This document shows positions 16,673 to 25,063 of a DNA stretch of 64,000 nucleotides, in pieces (position 1 is the stretch's first letter; every line of letters begins with the position of its first letter). The stretch lies in assembly GCF_009299475.1 (NCBI RefSeq), contig NZ_WBSN01000001.1, forward strand, positions 1 to 64,000, written 5' to 3'. This DNA is from Bifidobacterium avesanii (GTDB lineage: Bacteria; Actinomycetota; Actinomycetes; Actinomycetales; Bifidobacteriaceae). The translations under genes were made by a program, and so were the position numbers. The notes beneath the pieces were generated by a model. It ran no database searches. It saw only the letters and a list, made by a program, of their open reading frames with translations, and was not told the origin of the DNA.

Positions 16673-18131
16673 GCACACTGAAACGGGTGGTCTCGTCGCC
16701 ACGTTCGACGCGGGAACCACGGCCATCAAGGGCGCGCTGGTGGACAGGGAGGGGCGGATCGTCGCCAGTGCGAGCGGCGATCTCGGCCTCATCATCGACG
16801 GCGACCGGCGCGAGCAGGATCCGGACGAGTGGTGGCGTGTGTTCCGCGAAGTCGCGCGCGGCATGATCGGCGCGGCGGGCGGGCGGATTCGCGGCGTGAT
16901 CATGAGCGGTCAGATGCAGGATGTGATCGCGCTGGACGGGAACCTCGATCCCGTGCGCAATGCGATCCTGTATTCGGACGGGCGCGCGTCGCGGGAGGCC
17001 GCCGCGCTGGCCGAACGCCATGAGGGCGGCGAATCACGGTTCCTGCATACGGTCGGCAACCGGCTGGAGGGCTGTCTGCCCCTGCCGAAGCTCATGTGGA
17101 TGCGCGCGCACGAGCCGGAGCGCTTCGCCCGGACGCGGCACGTGCTCATCAGTTCGAAGGACTACCTGATCGCGCGGCTTGCGGGCGTGTGCGTCGGCGA
17201 TGTGGCCGCCTGCTCGACGGCCGGCGCAATGGACATCCGCACCGGCCGATGGAGCGCGGAACTGTGCGCCTCGGCGGGGCTGGACGCGGAGGCAGGCCGC
17301 ATGCTGCCGGAGCTGCACAACCCGCAGGACCGCGTGGGCGCCGTGCTGCCCGAGGCGGCCGCGCTCACCGGACTGCCCGCCGGTACCCCGGTGTATGCGG
17401 GCATCGGCGACGCGGGCGCGACCACGTTCGCCAGCGGCGTGACGCGACCCGGCCAGTACAACGTCAACCTCGGCACGTCCGGCTGGATCGCCACCGTGTC
17501 CCCGGAGCCGTTCACCGGCAAGCCCGGCGCCGCGAATCTGCGCTTCGGCGTGGCGGACGGCTTCGTGAACGCGGTGCCGTTCCTCAACGCCGGCGACGTG
17601 CACCGGTGGGCCACCGGCACGCTTGCGGACGGCGACTACGCGGCCGCGCATGCCCTGCTGGAGCGGTCGGCGCCCGGCGCGCATGGCGTGCTGTGCCTGC
17701 CGTACCTGGTGGGGGAGCGCTTCCCGGTGATGAACCCGACCGTGCGCGGCGCATACGTGGGGCTGTCTCCCGACGCCACGCGCGCCGACCTGCTGCGCTC
17801 GGCCCTCGAAGGCGTGGCGCTGTCCATCCGCCAGGGCATGGCGAGCTTCGACGCCGCGCCCGAGTCGATCTCCCTGATCGGCGGTGGGGCGCGCGAAACC
17901 GTGTGGTGCCAGATCCTCGCGGACGTGCTGGACCATCCGGTGCGCGTGTTCGACCATGCCGACATCCTGCCCGCGGTCGCCTTGGCGTCGCTCGTGTTCG
18001 GCAGACCCGAACTGGTGGAGGCGGCGTCCGGCGGGCGGACCTACGAGCCGGATCCGGCGGCCGCCCGTGTTTATGACGGCGTGTTCGACCGGTTTCTCGC
18101 GCTCTACCCGGCACTGGGCGGGCTGCGGTAG
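16665..18131 (+). CDS. FGGY-family carbohydrate kinase (xylulokinase-like)
   Basis: A 488-residue sugar kinase with the two-domain FGGY fold. TFDAGTTAIKGALVDREG is the first phosphate loop, SGQMQDVIALDG contains the substrate-region Q-M, YAGIGDAGATTFASGV carries the catalytic Asp (GDAGA), and SLIGGGARETVWCQILADV is the adenosine motif. The Q-M and DAGA motifs favour a xylulokinase-type enzyme, but the substrate is not certain. The start at 16665 overlaps the preceding stop by 8 bases and has AAGGAG upstream, so the two genes are coupled. No sugar transporter or repressor is adjacent. Confidence 0.85.
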   Translation: MTEHTETGGLVATFDAGTTAIKGALVDREGRIVASASGDLGLIIDGDRREQDPDEWWRVFREVARGMIGAAGGRIRGVIMSGQMQDVIALDGNLDPVRNAILYSDGRASREAAALAERHEGGESRFLHTVGNRLEGCLPLPKLMWMRAHEPERFARTRHVLISSKDYLIARLAGVCVGDVAACSTAGAMDIRTGRWSAELCASAGLDAEAGRMLPELHNPQDRVGAVLPEAAALTGLPAGTPVYAGIGDAGATTFASGVTRPGQYNVNLGTSGWIATVSPEPFTGKPGAANLRFGVADGFVNAVPFLNAGDVHRWATGTLADGDYAAAHALLERSAPGAHGVLCLPYLVGERFPVMNPTVRGAYVGLSPDATRADLLRSALEGVALSIRQGMASFDAAPESISLIGGGARETVWCQILADVLDHPVRVFDHADILPAVALASLVFGRPELVEAASGGRTYEPDPAAARVYDGVFDRFLALYPALGGLR

Positions 18132-18140
18132 GCCTCGCAT

Positions 18141-18258
18141 CGATTTCTGACCTAAGGTCCCGGTAAGACTGGCGTCGTGGCGTTCCAATATCGGTGGAAT
18201 TCCAATGCCCGGCAATGCGAAAAACCGGGTTCTTCGGCCGGCATGAGGTCAGAAATCG
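18141..18258. repeat. 118-bp palindromic element, copy 1
   Basis: Ends are CGATTTCTGACCT (18141-18153) and AGGTCAGAAATCG (18246-18258). It has the same length as the copies at 23760 and 37363, and differs from the 23760 copy at about 13 of 118 positions by eye. Non-coding and MITE-like; no target-site duplication could be established. Confidence 0.8.
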
Positions 18259-18287
18259 GCATGTGGCCGGTTCGACTGGCTGGTTCG

Positions 18288-18369
18288 CCGGCCACGGAAC
18301 GGCCGCATTTCCTCGCCGATGCCCGGTATTCCGCCATTGCGGGGGACAATACGGGCCTTCCGTGGTCAA
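18288..18369. repeat. 82-bp stem-loop element with CACGGAA/TTCCGTG ends, copy 1
   Basis: GGCCACGGAA (18290-18299) faces TTCCGTGGTC (18358-18367), with an inner stem of CCGC/GCGG and TATT/AATA type. It follows the 118-bp element directly. The same pair of elements recurs at 23760-23975. Confidence 0.75.
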
Positions 18370-18416
18370 ACTGCCATGCCGTGCGTGGCGCGTCGGGGGA
18401 ACAAGACGGCGAACCG

Positions 18417-18791
18417 CTACCGCCTGTCGAGAACGACGAACACGCCCAGTTCCCCGCTGCCGAGGATCTTCCGGATGGCGTCGCGCTCCCCATCGTTGGC
18501 GTAGGTGACGCGCAGATACCCCAATCGCCCGTTCGCGGAGGGGCAGTCGGCCTTGACGGGCTCCACGGTCACGCCGCTGCCGGAATCTTTGATTCGCCCG
18601 ATCGTATCGGCCTTGTCGCGGACCGCGGTCTGCACCTGCTCGTAGGAAGTGAGTCCGTTGCAGGGCACGCTGTCGGCGCGGTGGAACGTGATCGCGCCGG
18701 TGACGACGAGCACGGCGGCGATGAGCGCGCCCGCAAGAAACGCGATCAGGACGATGACGACGATGCGGCGGGGACGAAGTGCGACGTTCAT
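18417..18791 (-). CDS. Small membrane-anchored protein of unknown function in exporter cassette
   Basis: 124 residues: a basic N-terminus (MNVALRPRR), one strong transmembrane helix (about residues 9-32) and an extracytoplasmic domain with two cysteines (VPCNGL and ADCPSANG) that could form a disulphide. The C-terminal half (GYLRVTYANDGERDAIRKIL) looks like a small alpha/beta fold. AAGGAG stands about 8 bases before ATG 18791. It is the last gene after the ABC ATPase and permease on the same strand, so it may be an immunity, accessory or sensor protein of that exporter. I recognise no family. Confidence 0.65.
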   Translation of the reverse strand: MNVALRPRRIVVIVLIAFLAGALIAAVLVVTGAITFHRADSVPCNGLTSYEQVQTAVRDKADTIGRIKDSGSGVTVEPVKADCPSANGRLGYLRVTYANDGERDAIRKILGSGELGVFVVLDRR

Positions 18792-18871
18792 GGTTGGCTC
18801 CTTGGATCGGTAATGCATGGTTGACAATGACGATGGCAACGGCGGTGACTCGCGACCGGGGATGCGCGAGG

Positions 18872-19525
18872 TCATTCGTCGGAATGGGCGCCGATCCGGT
18901 AGACGCGGTCGCTTGCCCCGACGAGCACGGGATCGTGGGTGGCGAGGACGATGGCCGCGCCTTGGGCGGCGCGTTCGCGCAGGAGCCGGATGATGTTGGC
19001 GCGGTTACCGGCGTCGAGCGAGGCGGTGGGCTCGTCGGCGAGGATCACGGACGCGTTCTTGTAGATGGCGCGGGCGATGCCAAGACGCTGTTTCTCACCG
19101 CCGCTCAGATGGGATGCGGCTTCGTCGGCTCGGGAGTCGAGCCCGGTCGATCGCAGGGCGTTGCGGATGCGCCGACGGTCGCCGCCGACCGCCAGCCCGA
19201 GCGTGTTGAGCTGCATGCTGACGTTGAAGCCGACGGTTTCCTCGTCCATGATGCCGTAGTCCTGCAGGATGAACGCGGCTTTGTCCCGCCAGAATCGGCG
19301 GCGCCGGCGCTGGTTCCAAGCGGTCGCGTCAACCCCGTCGACGGCCAGGGTGCCGGCCGCCGGAGTTTGCAGCAGGCCGATGGTATGCAGGAGCGTGGTT
19401 TTGCCGCAGCCGCTCGGCCCGGTCAAGGCGGTCATCGTGCCGGGCGTGATGTCGAGGTTGACGCTGCCGGTGATGATCCGGCCGTTGATGCCGGTTGCGA
19501 GGTTCCGGCAGATGATGGTGGTCAT
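18872..19525 (-). CDS. ABC ATPase, bacteriocin-export (lactococcin 972-type) group
   Basis: A 217-residue ATPase with Walker A GPSGCGKTT (about 37-45), Q-loop in AFILQDYGIM, signature HLSGGEKQRLGIARAI, Walker B VILADEPTASLD and switch histidine in LATHDPVLV. Its short length, the ILQDYGI Q-loop and the large DUF1430-like permease beside it resemble the ATPases found with lactococcin 972-type bacteriocins, though MacB-type ATPases are close relatives. The permease starts 33 bases upstream on the same strand. No bacteriocin gene was found nearby. Confidence 0.85.
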   Translation of the reverse strand: MTTIICRNLATGINGRIITGSVNLDITPGTMTALTGPSGCGKTTLLHTIGLLQTPAAGTLAVDGVDATAWNQRRRRRFWRDKAAFILQDYGIMDEETVGFNVSMQLNTLGLAVGGDRRRIRNALRSTGLDSRADEAASHLSGGEKQRLGIARAIYKNASVILADEPTASLDAGNRANIIRLLRERAAQGAAIVLATHDPVLVGASDRVYRIGAHSDE

Positions 19526-19558
19526 GGTGACGCTCCTTAAGGTGGTTGTGGTTGCGCC

Positions 19559-21520
19559 TTATAGCGTGCGGTCGTTGACCGCGTGGAATCGACCGGCCAC
19601 GGCCGCACGGTGGCAGATGGCGGAGAACAGTGCGGCGAGTACGGCGACCGGCGCAGTGGCTGCGATGCCGTCCGACCGTTGCGCGGAGAGGACGATGCAG
19701 ACCGCGCCGGCCGCGGCCAGCGCGAACAGGGTCTCCGTGAGGATCGTCGGCGCGGCGAGCCGGCCGGGCGAGTATCCGGCCAGCAGCAGGGGATAGTCGT
19801 GGCCGGCCCGCAGGGTGGCGCGCACGTCGGCGCCGACGAGGGCGACCATGGCGAACGCGGCCATCAGCAGCATGATCGCGGCGGCCTGCATCCACGCGAA
19901 GTATGCGGAGAACTGCGCGCGCAGGATCTGCTCCTCGGCGATGTAGCGCACCGACACCGCCGCGCCCAAACCGGCCTGCATGGCCTGCCGCCGGGTGTCG
20001 TCGAGCCCGGTCAGGACGATGTTGCGCGAGGAGAGCGCGGGCGTGAGGAACCCGGAATCGGAGAATCCGTCCAGATCCGGCACGACGATGACCGTCGCAT
20101 GCCGGGGGAACAGCATCTCGTCGGATCCGCCCTTGAGCATCGGCACGGTTATGCCGTCCGCAACGTAATAGTGCGATTCGGCTTGCAGCCGCTTGGTCTG
20201 CGCGTCGTCCACGGCCCATGTGGCGAACTGGTCGACGACCTGCCGCGCCTGTTCGTCCAGCTGACCCGCGTCCACCGGTGTGATGCCGTCCGTGGCGTCG
20301 GGATCGACGCCGACCAGATCAAGCCAGGAACGGGTCACGACGCCGGTCGCCGGCGCATCCGTCGCGGCACGGTTTCCCGGTTCGTCCGTGAACGTGTACG
20401 ACAGCGCGGCTTTGCCCCGCCGTTCCATCGCATGAATCAGACTGGCGGCCTTGGCGTCCATGTCGGTTTGGTCGGGCCCGAACGTGACGGACACGGACAC
20501 CTGATCGCGCAGCCGCCGCCATACGGACTGCTCCCGCGCCGCATCGGACGCCTCCCGGAATGAGGCCGCCGACGGGGCGATCACGGCCAGCACGGCGACG
20601 AACACCACGGCTTTGACCAGCACGCTCGCCCGCAACAGTCCCCGCGGCATGGGCCGGCGGGCCGCGATCATGCGCACGGACGGCCAGCAGACGGCCGACA
20701 GCACCAGCGCGAACACCAGCAGGCAGACGAACACCGCCGACTCCAACAGCAGGGTGACGCGCAGCAGGTAGGGGACGAACGCCCCGCCGCGCAGGACGAG
20801 TACGCCCACGGCGGCCAGCGCATCCGTCATCAGGGCGACGACCAGCATGGGCAGCATGAGGCCGACCGCGTCGTCGTACTGGATCTTCCATGCCGGCACC
20901 CCGGCCAGCACCCGCAGGGCGCGCGACCGCGCCTTGAACGACAGCCAGAACAACGCCAGCACGGCCGTCAGCGCAACCGCCGCACCCACGGCGACGCGGA
21001 AGCTCGACTGGCCCAACAGCATGCGCACATCGCCCGCCAGATCATCGTCGCCGTATTCCAGCCGGACGCCCGCGCCCGCCGCCCACGCGTCCAATCCCCG
21101 GCGAACGGCGTCATTCCACCGTCCGCACACCAGATACCGGCCGCCGGCCGACGCACTTTCCAGACGGCTTGCGTCGCCGATCCGTCCATCCGGCGGACCG
21201 CCGAACCGGCGGATCGACGCGCCCGACGCCAAGCCCTGAAGCGTGGTGCCGGGCAGGGGCACGAACACCTGCGCGTCGGTGCCGCGCTCCATGTCCGGCA
21301 CGATCCTCACCAATCCCAAACCGAGCGCACCGTTGAGCTGGCCGAGCTGGTTCAGCGCGTCGGAGTCATCCATGCCGTCAGGCGGCGTCACGGTGATCAC
21401 GGCGGAGGGATGCAGCTCCTGCGGCAAGGAACGGTCGTGCAGGTCGCACAGCACCCACGCCAGAAATACGGACAGCGCGCACATCAGCGCGGACGACGTC
21501 GCCAGCAGTCTGCGGTGCAT
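19559..21520 (-). CDS. Large ABC permease, bacteriocin-associated integral membrane protein-like
   Basis: 653 residues. One N-terminal transmembrane helix (about 8-27) is followed by an extracytoplasmic domain, three further helices in about 175-315, a second large extracytoplasmic domain (about 330-525, with FATWAVDDAQTKRLQAESHY), and a group of helices at about 535-635. This layout, length and the small partner ATPase fit the bacteriocin-associated membrane proteins found with lactococcin 972-type systems. ATG 21520 has GGGAGG upstream. It is divergent from the two-component system at 21673, which could sense the exported compound. Cargo unknown. Confidence 0.75.
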   Translation of the reverse strand: MHRRLLATSSALMCALSVFLAWVLCDLHDRSLPQELHPSAVITVTPPDGMDDSDALNQLGQLNGALGLGLVRIVPDMERGTDAQVFVPLPGTTLQGLASGASIRRFGGPPDGRIGDASRLESASAGGRYLVCGRWNDAVRRGLDAWAAGAGVRLEYGDDDLAGDVRMLLGQSSFRVAVGAAVALTAVLALFWLSFKARSRALRVLAGVPAWKIQYDDAVGLMLPMLVVALMTDALAAVGVLVLRGGAFVPYLLRVTLLLESAVFVCLLVFALVLSAVCWPSVRMIAARRPMPRGLLRASVLVKAVVFVAVLAVIAPSAASFREASDAAREQSVWRRLRDQVSVSVTFGPDQTDMDAKAASLIHAMERRGKAALSYTFTDEPGNRAATDAPATGVVTRSWLDLVGVDPDATDGITPVDAGQLDEQARQVVDQFATWAVDDAQTKRLQAESHYYVADGITVPMLKGGSDEMLFPRHATVIVVPDLDGFSDSGFLTPALSSRNIVLTGLDDTRRQAMQAGLGAAVSVRYIAEEQILRAQFSAYFAWMQAAAIMLLMAAFAMVALVGADVRATLRAGHDYPLLLAGYSPGRLAAPTILTETLFALAAAGAVCIVLSAQRSDGIAATAPVAVLAALFSAICHRAAVAGRFHAVNDRTL

Positions 21521-21660
21521 GACGGGCCTCCCTTCATGTGGAACGGGGTTCCTCGACGGGGCCGCCGGCGGGAACCGGCTTCACCGTACGGACGGCGATC
21601 GCCGGAATCCAGCGATGTCCCCCACGGAGCGACATGACGTGCGCGCACGGCGCGGCGGCG

Positions 21661-21675
21661 GATAATGGAGGCATG
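21661..21675 (+). promoter_or_regulatory. Leaderless-type promoter of the response regulator
   Basis: GATAAT (21661-21666) lies 6 bases before ATG 21673, so transcription would start at the initiation codon. The GGAGGC between them is too close to serve as a ribosome site. The same arrangement is found before the regulator at 40275. Confidence 0.4.
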
Positions 21676-22372
21676 CGGACGAATGGAAGCGGCGCGCCGG
21701 TCACGGTGGGCGTGGTCGACAACGACAATCTCACCCTCGGCGCATTGCGCGCGCTGCTGAGGCGCATGGACGGCATCGGCATACTGTGGGGCGGCGGGCG
21801 ACGGCAACCATGCCATCGACCTGTGCCGCGACCCGCGCACGCGGCCGGACGTACTGCTGGTCGACATGTCCATGGAACCGCTGCCCGGCTCCGAAGTCTG
21901 CCAGCGCATCCGCGAGGCCGGGCTGGATGTGGGGCTGGTGTGCATCACCTCGTTTGCGCTGCGCACCTATGCGGTGCCGGCGGCCCAGGCCGGGGCGCAG
22001 GCCATCGTCTCGAAAACCGATCCGCCCGGCATCCGCAACGCCATCCTGCGGGCCGCGCGAGGCGAAGCCAGTCCGTCGCCGGTCTCCGGCGTCACCTTCC
22101 GCAACGTCCGCGACGCCGGCACGACGATGGCCCAGGACAGCGCGGCGTCGTCGGTTCCACCGGCCATCGACGCCGCGGCGAACATGCCCTCGGCACGGGA
22201 GCTGCAGATCATCCGCATGCTCGCCGACGGCATGGAGACCGACGCCATCTCCCAGGCGCTTTCCCTGAGCCGCTACACCGTTGCCACGTATCTCAAACGC
22301 GCCTGCGACAAACTCGGCGCGCGCAACCGCGCCAACCTCATCGCCGTCTGCGAGCGCAGGGGGCTGCTATGA
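21673..22372 (+). pseudogene. LuxR/NarL-type response regulator, frameshifted
   Basis: The first 41 codons (VTVGVVDNDNLTLGALRALL) are the start of a receiver domain. At 21796-21799 one extra G in GGCGGCGGGCGAC shifts the frame. Reading from GAC 21800 restores the receiver (LLVDMSMEPLPG with the phospho-acceptor Asp, VSKTDPP with the conserved Lys) and a C-terminal helix-turn-helix (PSARELQIIRMLADG, then SRYTVATYLKRACDKLGARN). The restored frame ends at 22372, overlapping the kinase start by ATGA. As written the regulator is not made intact. It is paralogous to the regulator at 40275. Confidence 0.8.
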
Positions 22373-23697
22373 GCGACCACGCCGCGCATCCGAACGCCGA
22401 CGCCGATGCTTCGTCCAACGGCCGCGCAGGCGGAGACTCCCACGATCCCGTCGCGGCGCATGCCGGTTCCGGGGCAAACGGTCCGGACGGCAACGCGGCC
22501 GGCACAATCACGTCGGGCCGTGTCGCGGACCATCCCGCGGTCATGGCCATTGCGGCCGGCGTCGGATTCACGCTGGTTTTCGCCGTGGCGTCGGCCATCA
22601 CCGGAACAACCACGGTTCCGGTCCTGATCATGGCTCTTGCCGCCGGCATCGCGGCTTCCTTGGCATACGGCCATCCCCTCATCGCCGACTACGCGAACGC
22701 GCTGCTCTGGGCGGCGACGTGTCTGCTGCCACCGCTGGCCGGAGGCGCGACGCTCATGGCTGTTCCCGCCGCGGTCACCTGCATGCTCGCCGCACGCCGC
22801 GGCACCGGGCACGGCATGGCCATCGCAGCCGCCCAGCTGATGGCGTTGGCGGCGGGGGCGTTGCTGGGCATCGTGCAACCAGCCGGCGGATTCGCGGCGA
22901 TGGCCGTGCCGTTCCTGCTTGCCGCCGCTCCGGTGGCGGGGCTGCTCATGGCGTGGAAGCGGCGGCTCGACCGGGCGCAGGAGGCCGAGCGGGAATTGGA
23001 GCGGCGCCGCCGGGCCATGCATGAGCAGGAACAGCGGACGGCCGCGGCCACGCGCATCCACGACCGCGTCACCAACCGGCTCGCCTATCTCATCCTGCGC
23101 ATCGACGGCGATCAGGCCGCATGGTCGGATCGCCGGCCGACGCCGGATGGGCTGCAAACGGAACTGTCCGATCTGGCCGGCATCGCGCAGGACGTGCTGG
23201 ACGAAACCCGTGGCGTGATCGGCATTCTCAACGGCGACGAGCCTTCGATGGCTTCGGATGACGAAACCGCCATGCTCCGCAGCCATCTTGGTGAGGTCTC
23301 CGGCAGACTCGAGGCGCTCGGCTTCACCGTGGACGCCGCCGTCGAGGGAACGCTGCCCCGCGATTGCGGTCTCGACGCGTTGAACGCGCTGCACGATCTC
23401 ATCGACGAAGCCGGCAACAACATCGCCAAGCACGCCGAGCCCCGCACCCCATGCGGCATGCGCATCGTCCTCGACGACGCCCGGGCGACGCTGACCGCCC
23501 GCAACCGGGTCCGCACGATGTCTTCTTCGTCGGCATCGCTGAACGCCGGCACCGGATTGGCGGCCAAGACCGCGCGCATCCGCGAACTCGGGGGCGAACT
23601 GCATTATGCGCGGGAGGGAGACACATGGACTTTGCGGGCGATCATCCCGTTCAGAACGTCCACGGCTATCCCCGGCGCCGATGATGCCTTGGACTAG
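22369..23697 (+). CDS. Sensor histidine kinase (NarX/DesK-like)
   Basis: A 442-residue kinase. A polar low-complexity N-terminus (about 50 residues) is followed by six hydrophobic helices (about 57-205), a coiled-coil linker (RAQEAERELERRRRAMHEQE) and a HisKA_3 helix with the phospho-histidine in ATRIHDRVTNRLAYLI. The ATPase domain has an N-box (LIDEAGNNIAKHAEP) and a glycine box (NAGTGLAAKTARIREL). The start overlaps the stop of the regulator's restored frame by ATGA. The kinase frame is intact, but its cognate regulator is frameshifted. The extra base places the kinase in the same open frame as the regulator's N-terminus. Confidence 0.87.
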   Translation: MSDHAAHPNADADASSNGRAGGDSHDPVAAHAGSGANGPDGNAAGTITSGRVADHPAVMAIAAGVGFTLVFAVASAITGTTTVPVLIMALAAGIAASLAYGHPLIADYANALLWAATCLLPPLAGGATLMAVPAAVTCMLAARRGTGHGMAIAAAQLMALAAGALLGIVQPAGGFAAMAVPFLLAAAPVAGLLMAWKRRLDRAQEAERELERRRRAMHEQEQRTAAATRIHDRVTNRLAYLILRIDGDQAAWSDRRPTPDGLQTELSDLAGIAQDVLDETRGVIGILNGDEPSMASDDETAMLRSHLGEVSGRLEALGFTVDAAVEGTLPRDCGLDALNALHDLIDEAGNNIAKHAEPRTPCGMRIVLDDARATLTARNRVRTMSSSSASLNAGTGLAAKTARIRELGGELHYAREGDTWTLRAIIPFRTSTAIPGADDALD

Positions 23698-23759
23698 CGC
23701 GGCAACGCCGATTGGACGCTTCGACGGCGGCCAATGGCAACGGATTCCATCCCGCCTGT

Positions 23760-23877
23760 CGATTTCTGACCTAATCTCTTGGCAAGACCGGCGTCGTGGC
23801 GTTCCAATATCGGCGGAATTCCAATGCCTGACAATGCGAAAAACCGTGTTCTTCGGTCGGCGTTAGGTCAGAAATCG
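23760..23877. repeat. 118-bp palindromic element, copy 2
   Basis: Ends are CGATTTCTGACCTAA (23760-23774) and TTAGGTCAGAAATCG (23863-23877), a perfect 15-base inverted repeat. It is in the same orientation as the copy at 18141, and together they bracket the exporter and two-component genes. Confidence 0.85.
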
Positions 23878-23893
23878 GCGGGTGCCGGGTTTC

Positions 23894-23975
23894 CCGACCA
23901 CGGAACGGCCGCATTTCCTCACCGACGCCCGGTATTCCGCCATTGCGGGCAACAATACGGGCTTTCCGTGGTCGG
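23894..23975. repeat. 82-bp stem-loop element with CACGGAA/TTCCGTG ends, copy 2
   Basis: CCGACCACGGAA (23894-23905) is the perfect complement of TTCCGTGGTCGG (23964-23975), with an inner CCGC-CATT-GCGG hairpin. Same order and length as at 18288-18369. The 378-base gap between the kinase and the acetyltransferase is largely made of these two elements. Confidence 0.8.
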
Positions 23976-24075
23976 AGGGGATCGAAAGAGATATCATGCA
24001 GTGGCGGCATCCTGCTTGCGGATGGCCGGATGGTCGGGTCACCGAACGGGAACATAACGAATCGAGGCACAGCGC

Positions 24076-24951
24076 ATGGCAGCGACGGCATGGGAGACGA
24101 CGCCCATCACGACGGTCACCACGGGGGAGCAGTTGCGCGGGGCGTTGCTCAGAGTCGGGCTCAAGCCGACCGATTCCTGTCTGGTGCACACCCGGCTCAG
24201 CGCGTTCGGGTTCATTCCGGGCGGCGTGCAGACGCTGGTCTCCATGCTCAAGGACGTGCTATGCGACGGTGACATCGTGATGCCCGCGCAGACGGCGGAC
24301 ATCACCGACCCGGCTGATTGGGACGCGCCGCCGGTGGAGCCGTCGCTCGTCGCCACCGTGCATGACGCGCTGCCGCCGTACGACCCAGACACCACGCCTG
24401 TGACCGGCATCGGCGTGACGCCCGAGTACTTCCGGTCGCTACCCGGCACGCGGCGCAGCGGGCATCCGACCTGCTCGATGAGCGCTTGGGGCCGTCATGC
24501 CGATTGGATCGCCGACTGCCACCGCGACGGCGACTACGACATGCCGTTCGGGGATCGCAGCCCGCTGGCGAAGCTCGTTGAACTCGACGGCACGGTGGTG
24601 TTCCTCGGCACCGGGTTCGGGACCTGCACGGCGCTGCACTACGCCGAATCGACGATCGGCCGGCCGCGCATCCGCGAAACCGCGCCGGTGCTGCGCGTCG
24701 ATCCGGCCACCGGCAAGCGGAAAACCGAATGGGCGGGCTACGCCAACGTCGAACTTGAACCGTATGACGACTTCGAGCGCTTCGGCGAGACGTTCCTCGC
24801 CGAGCACGCCAACGAAGTGAGGACCGTTGAACTCAACGGGGGAGCGATCCGCGCGTTCCCGATCCGCGCGCTTGTCGAGGCGGCTCGGGCGTACTGGCGA
24901 GCCGCCGACGCAGAACGAAAGAAAACGGCGGCGGCCGCGAAATTGAACTAA
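24076..24951 (+). CDS. Aminoglycoside N(3)-acetyltransferase family protein
   Basis: A 291-residue protein of the AAC(3)/YokD fold, which transfers acetyl from acetyl-CoA to an amine. Family marks are VHTRLSAFGFIPGGVQTLV near the N-terminus, the central SGHPTCSMSAWGRHADW block and DRSPLAKLVELDGTVVFLGT, followed by ALHYAESTIGRPRI with the conserved histidine and glutamate. The long lysine/alanine-rich C-terminal helix is unusual. Chromosomal AAC(3) homologues often have no proven resistance role, so the substrate is open. The ribosome site is weak. A TTGAAC box lies over its last codons. Confidence 0.85.
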   Translation: MAATAWETTPITTVTTGEQLRGALLRVGLKPTDSCLVHTRLSAFGFIPGGVQTLVSMLKDVLCDGDIVMPAQTADITDPADWDAPPVEPSLVATVHDALPPYDPDTTPVTGIGVTPEYFRSLPGTRRSGHPTCSMSAWGRHADWIADCHRDGDYDMPFGDRSPLAKLVELDGTVVFLGTGFGTCTALHYAESTIGRPRIRETAPVLRVDPATGKRKTEWAGYANVELEPYDDFERFGETFLAEHANEVRTVELNGGAIRAFPIRALVEAARAYWRAADAERKKTAAAAKLN

Positions 24952-25045
24952 AAACACGCCCGGACGCAGGTGAGTTCAATTTTAGGTTTAGCAGGGTGTA
25001 TGCTTTGAACCAGTTGAACGGGCCGCATGCGGTCGGAAATTGAAC
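24943..25045 (+). promoter_or_regulatory. Cluster of TTGAAC boxes before the HTH-aminotransferase
   Basis: TTGAAC occurs at 24943-24948, 25005-25010, 25014-25019 and 25040-25045, and its complement GTTCAA at 24974-24979. Five copies in about 100 bases upstream of a gene that itself encodes a helix-turn-helix domain suggests an autoregulatory operator. Binding is inferred. Confidence 0.5.
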
Positions 25046-25063
25046 TTGAAGGTGGCGGGGCAT

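Noticed and set aside
18177..18824. Plus-strand frame covering the composite repeat and the small membrane protein gene
   Set aside because: The repeat is palindromic non-coding sequence, and the right part is antisense to the 124-residue protein, which has signal-anchor features and a ribosome site.
18141..23975. Insertion sequence or integron carrying the exporter genes
   Set aside because: No transposase or integrase gene is present in or near the bracketed segment; only non-coding palindromes flank it.
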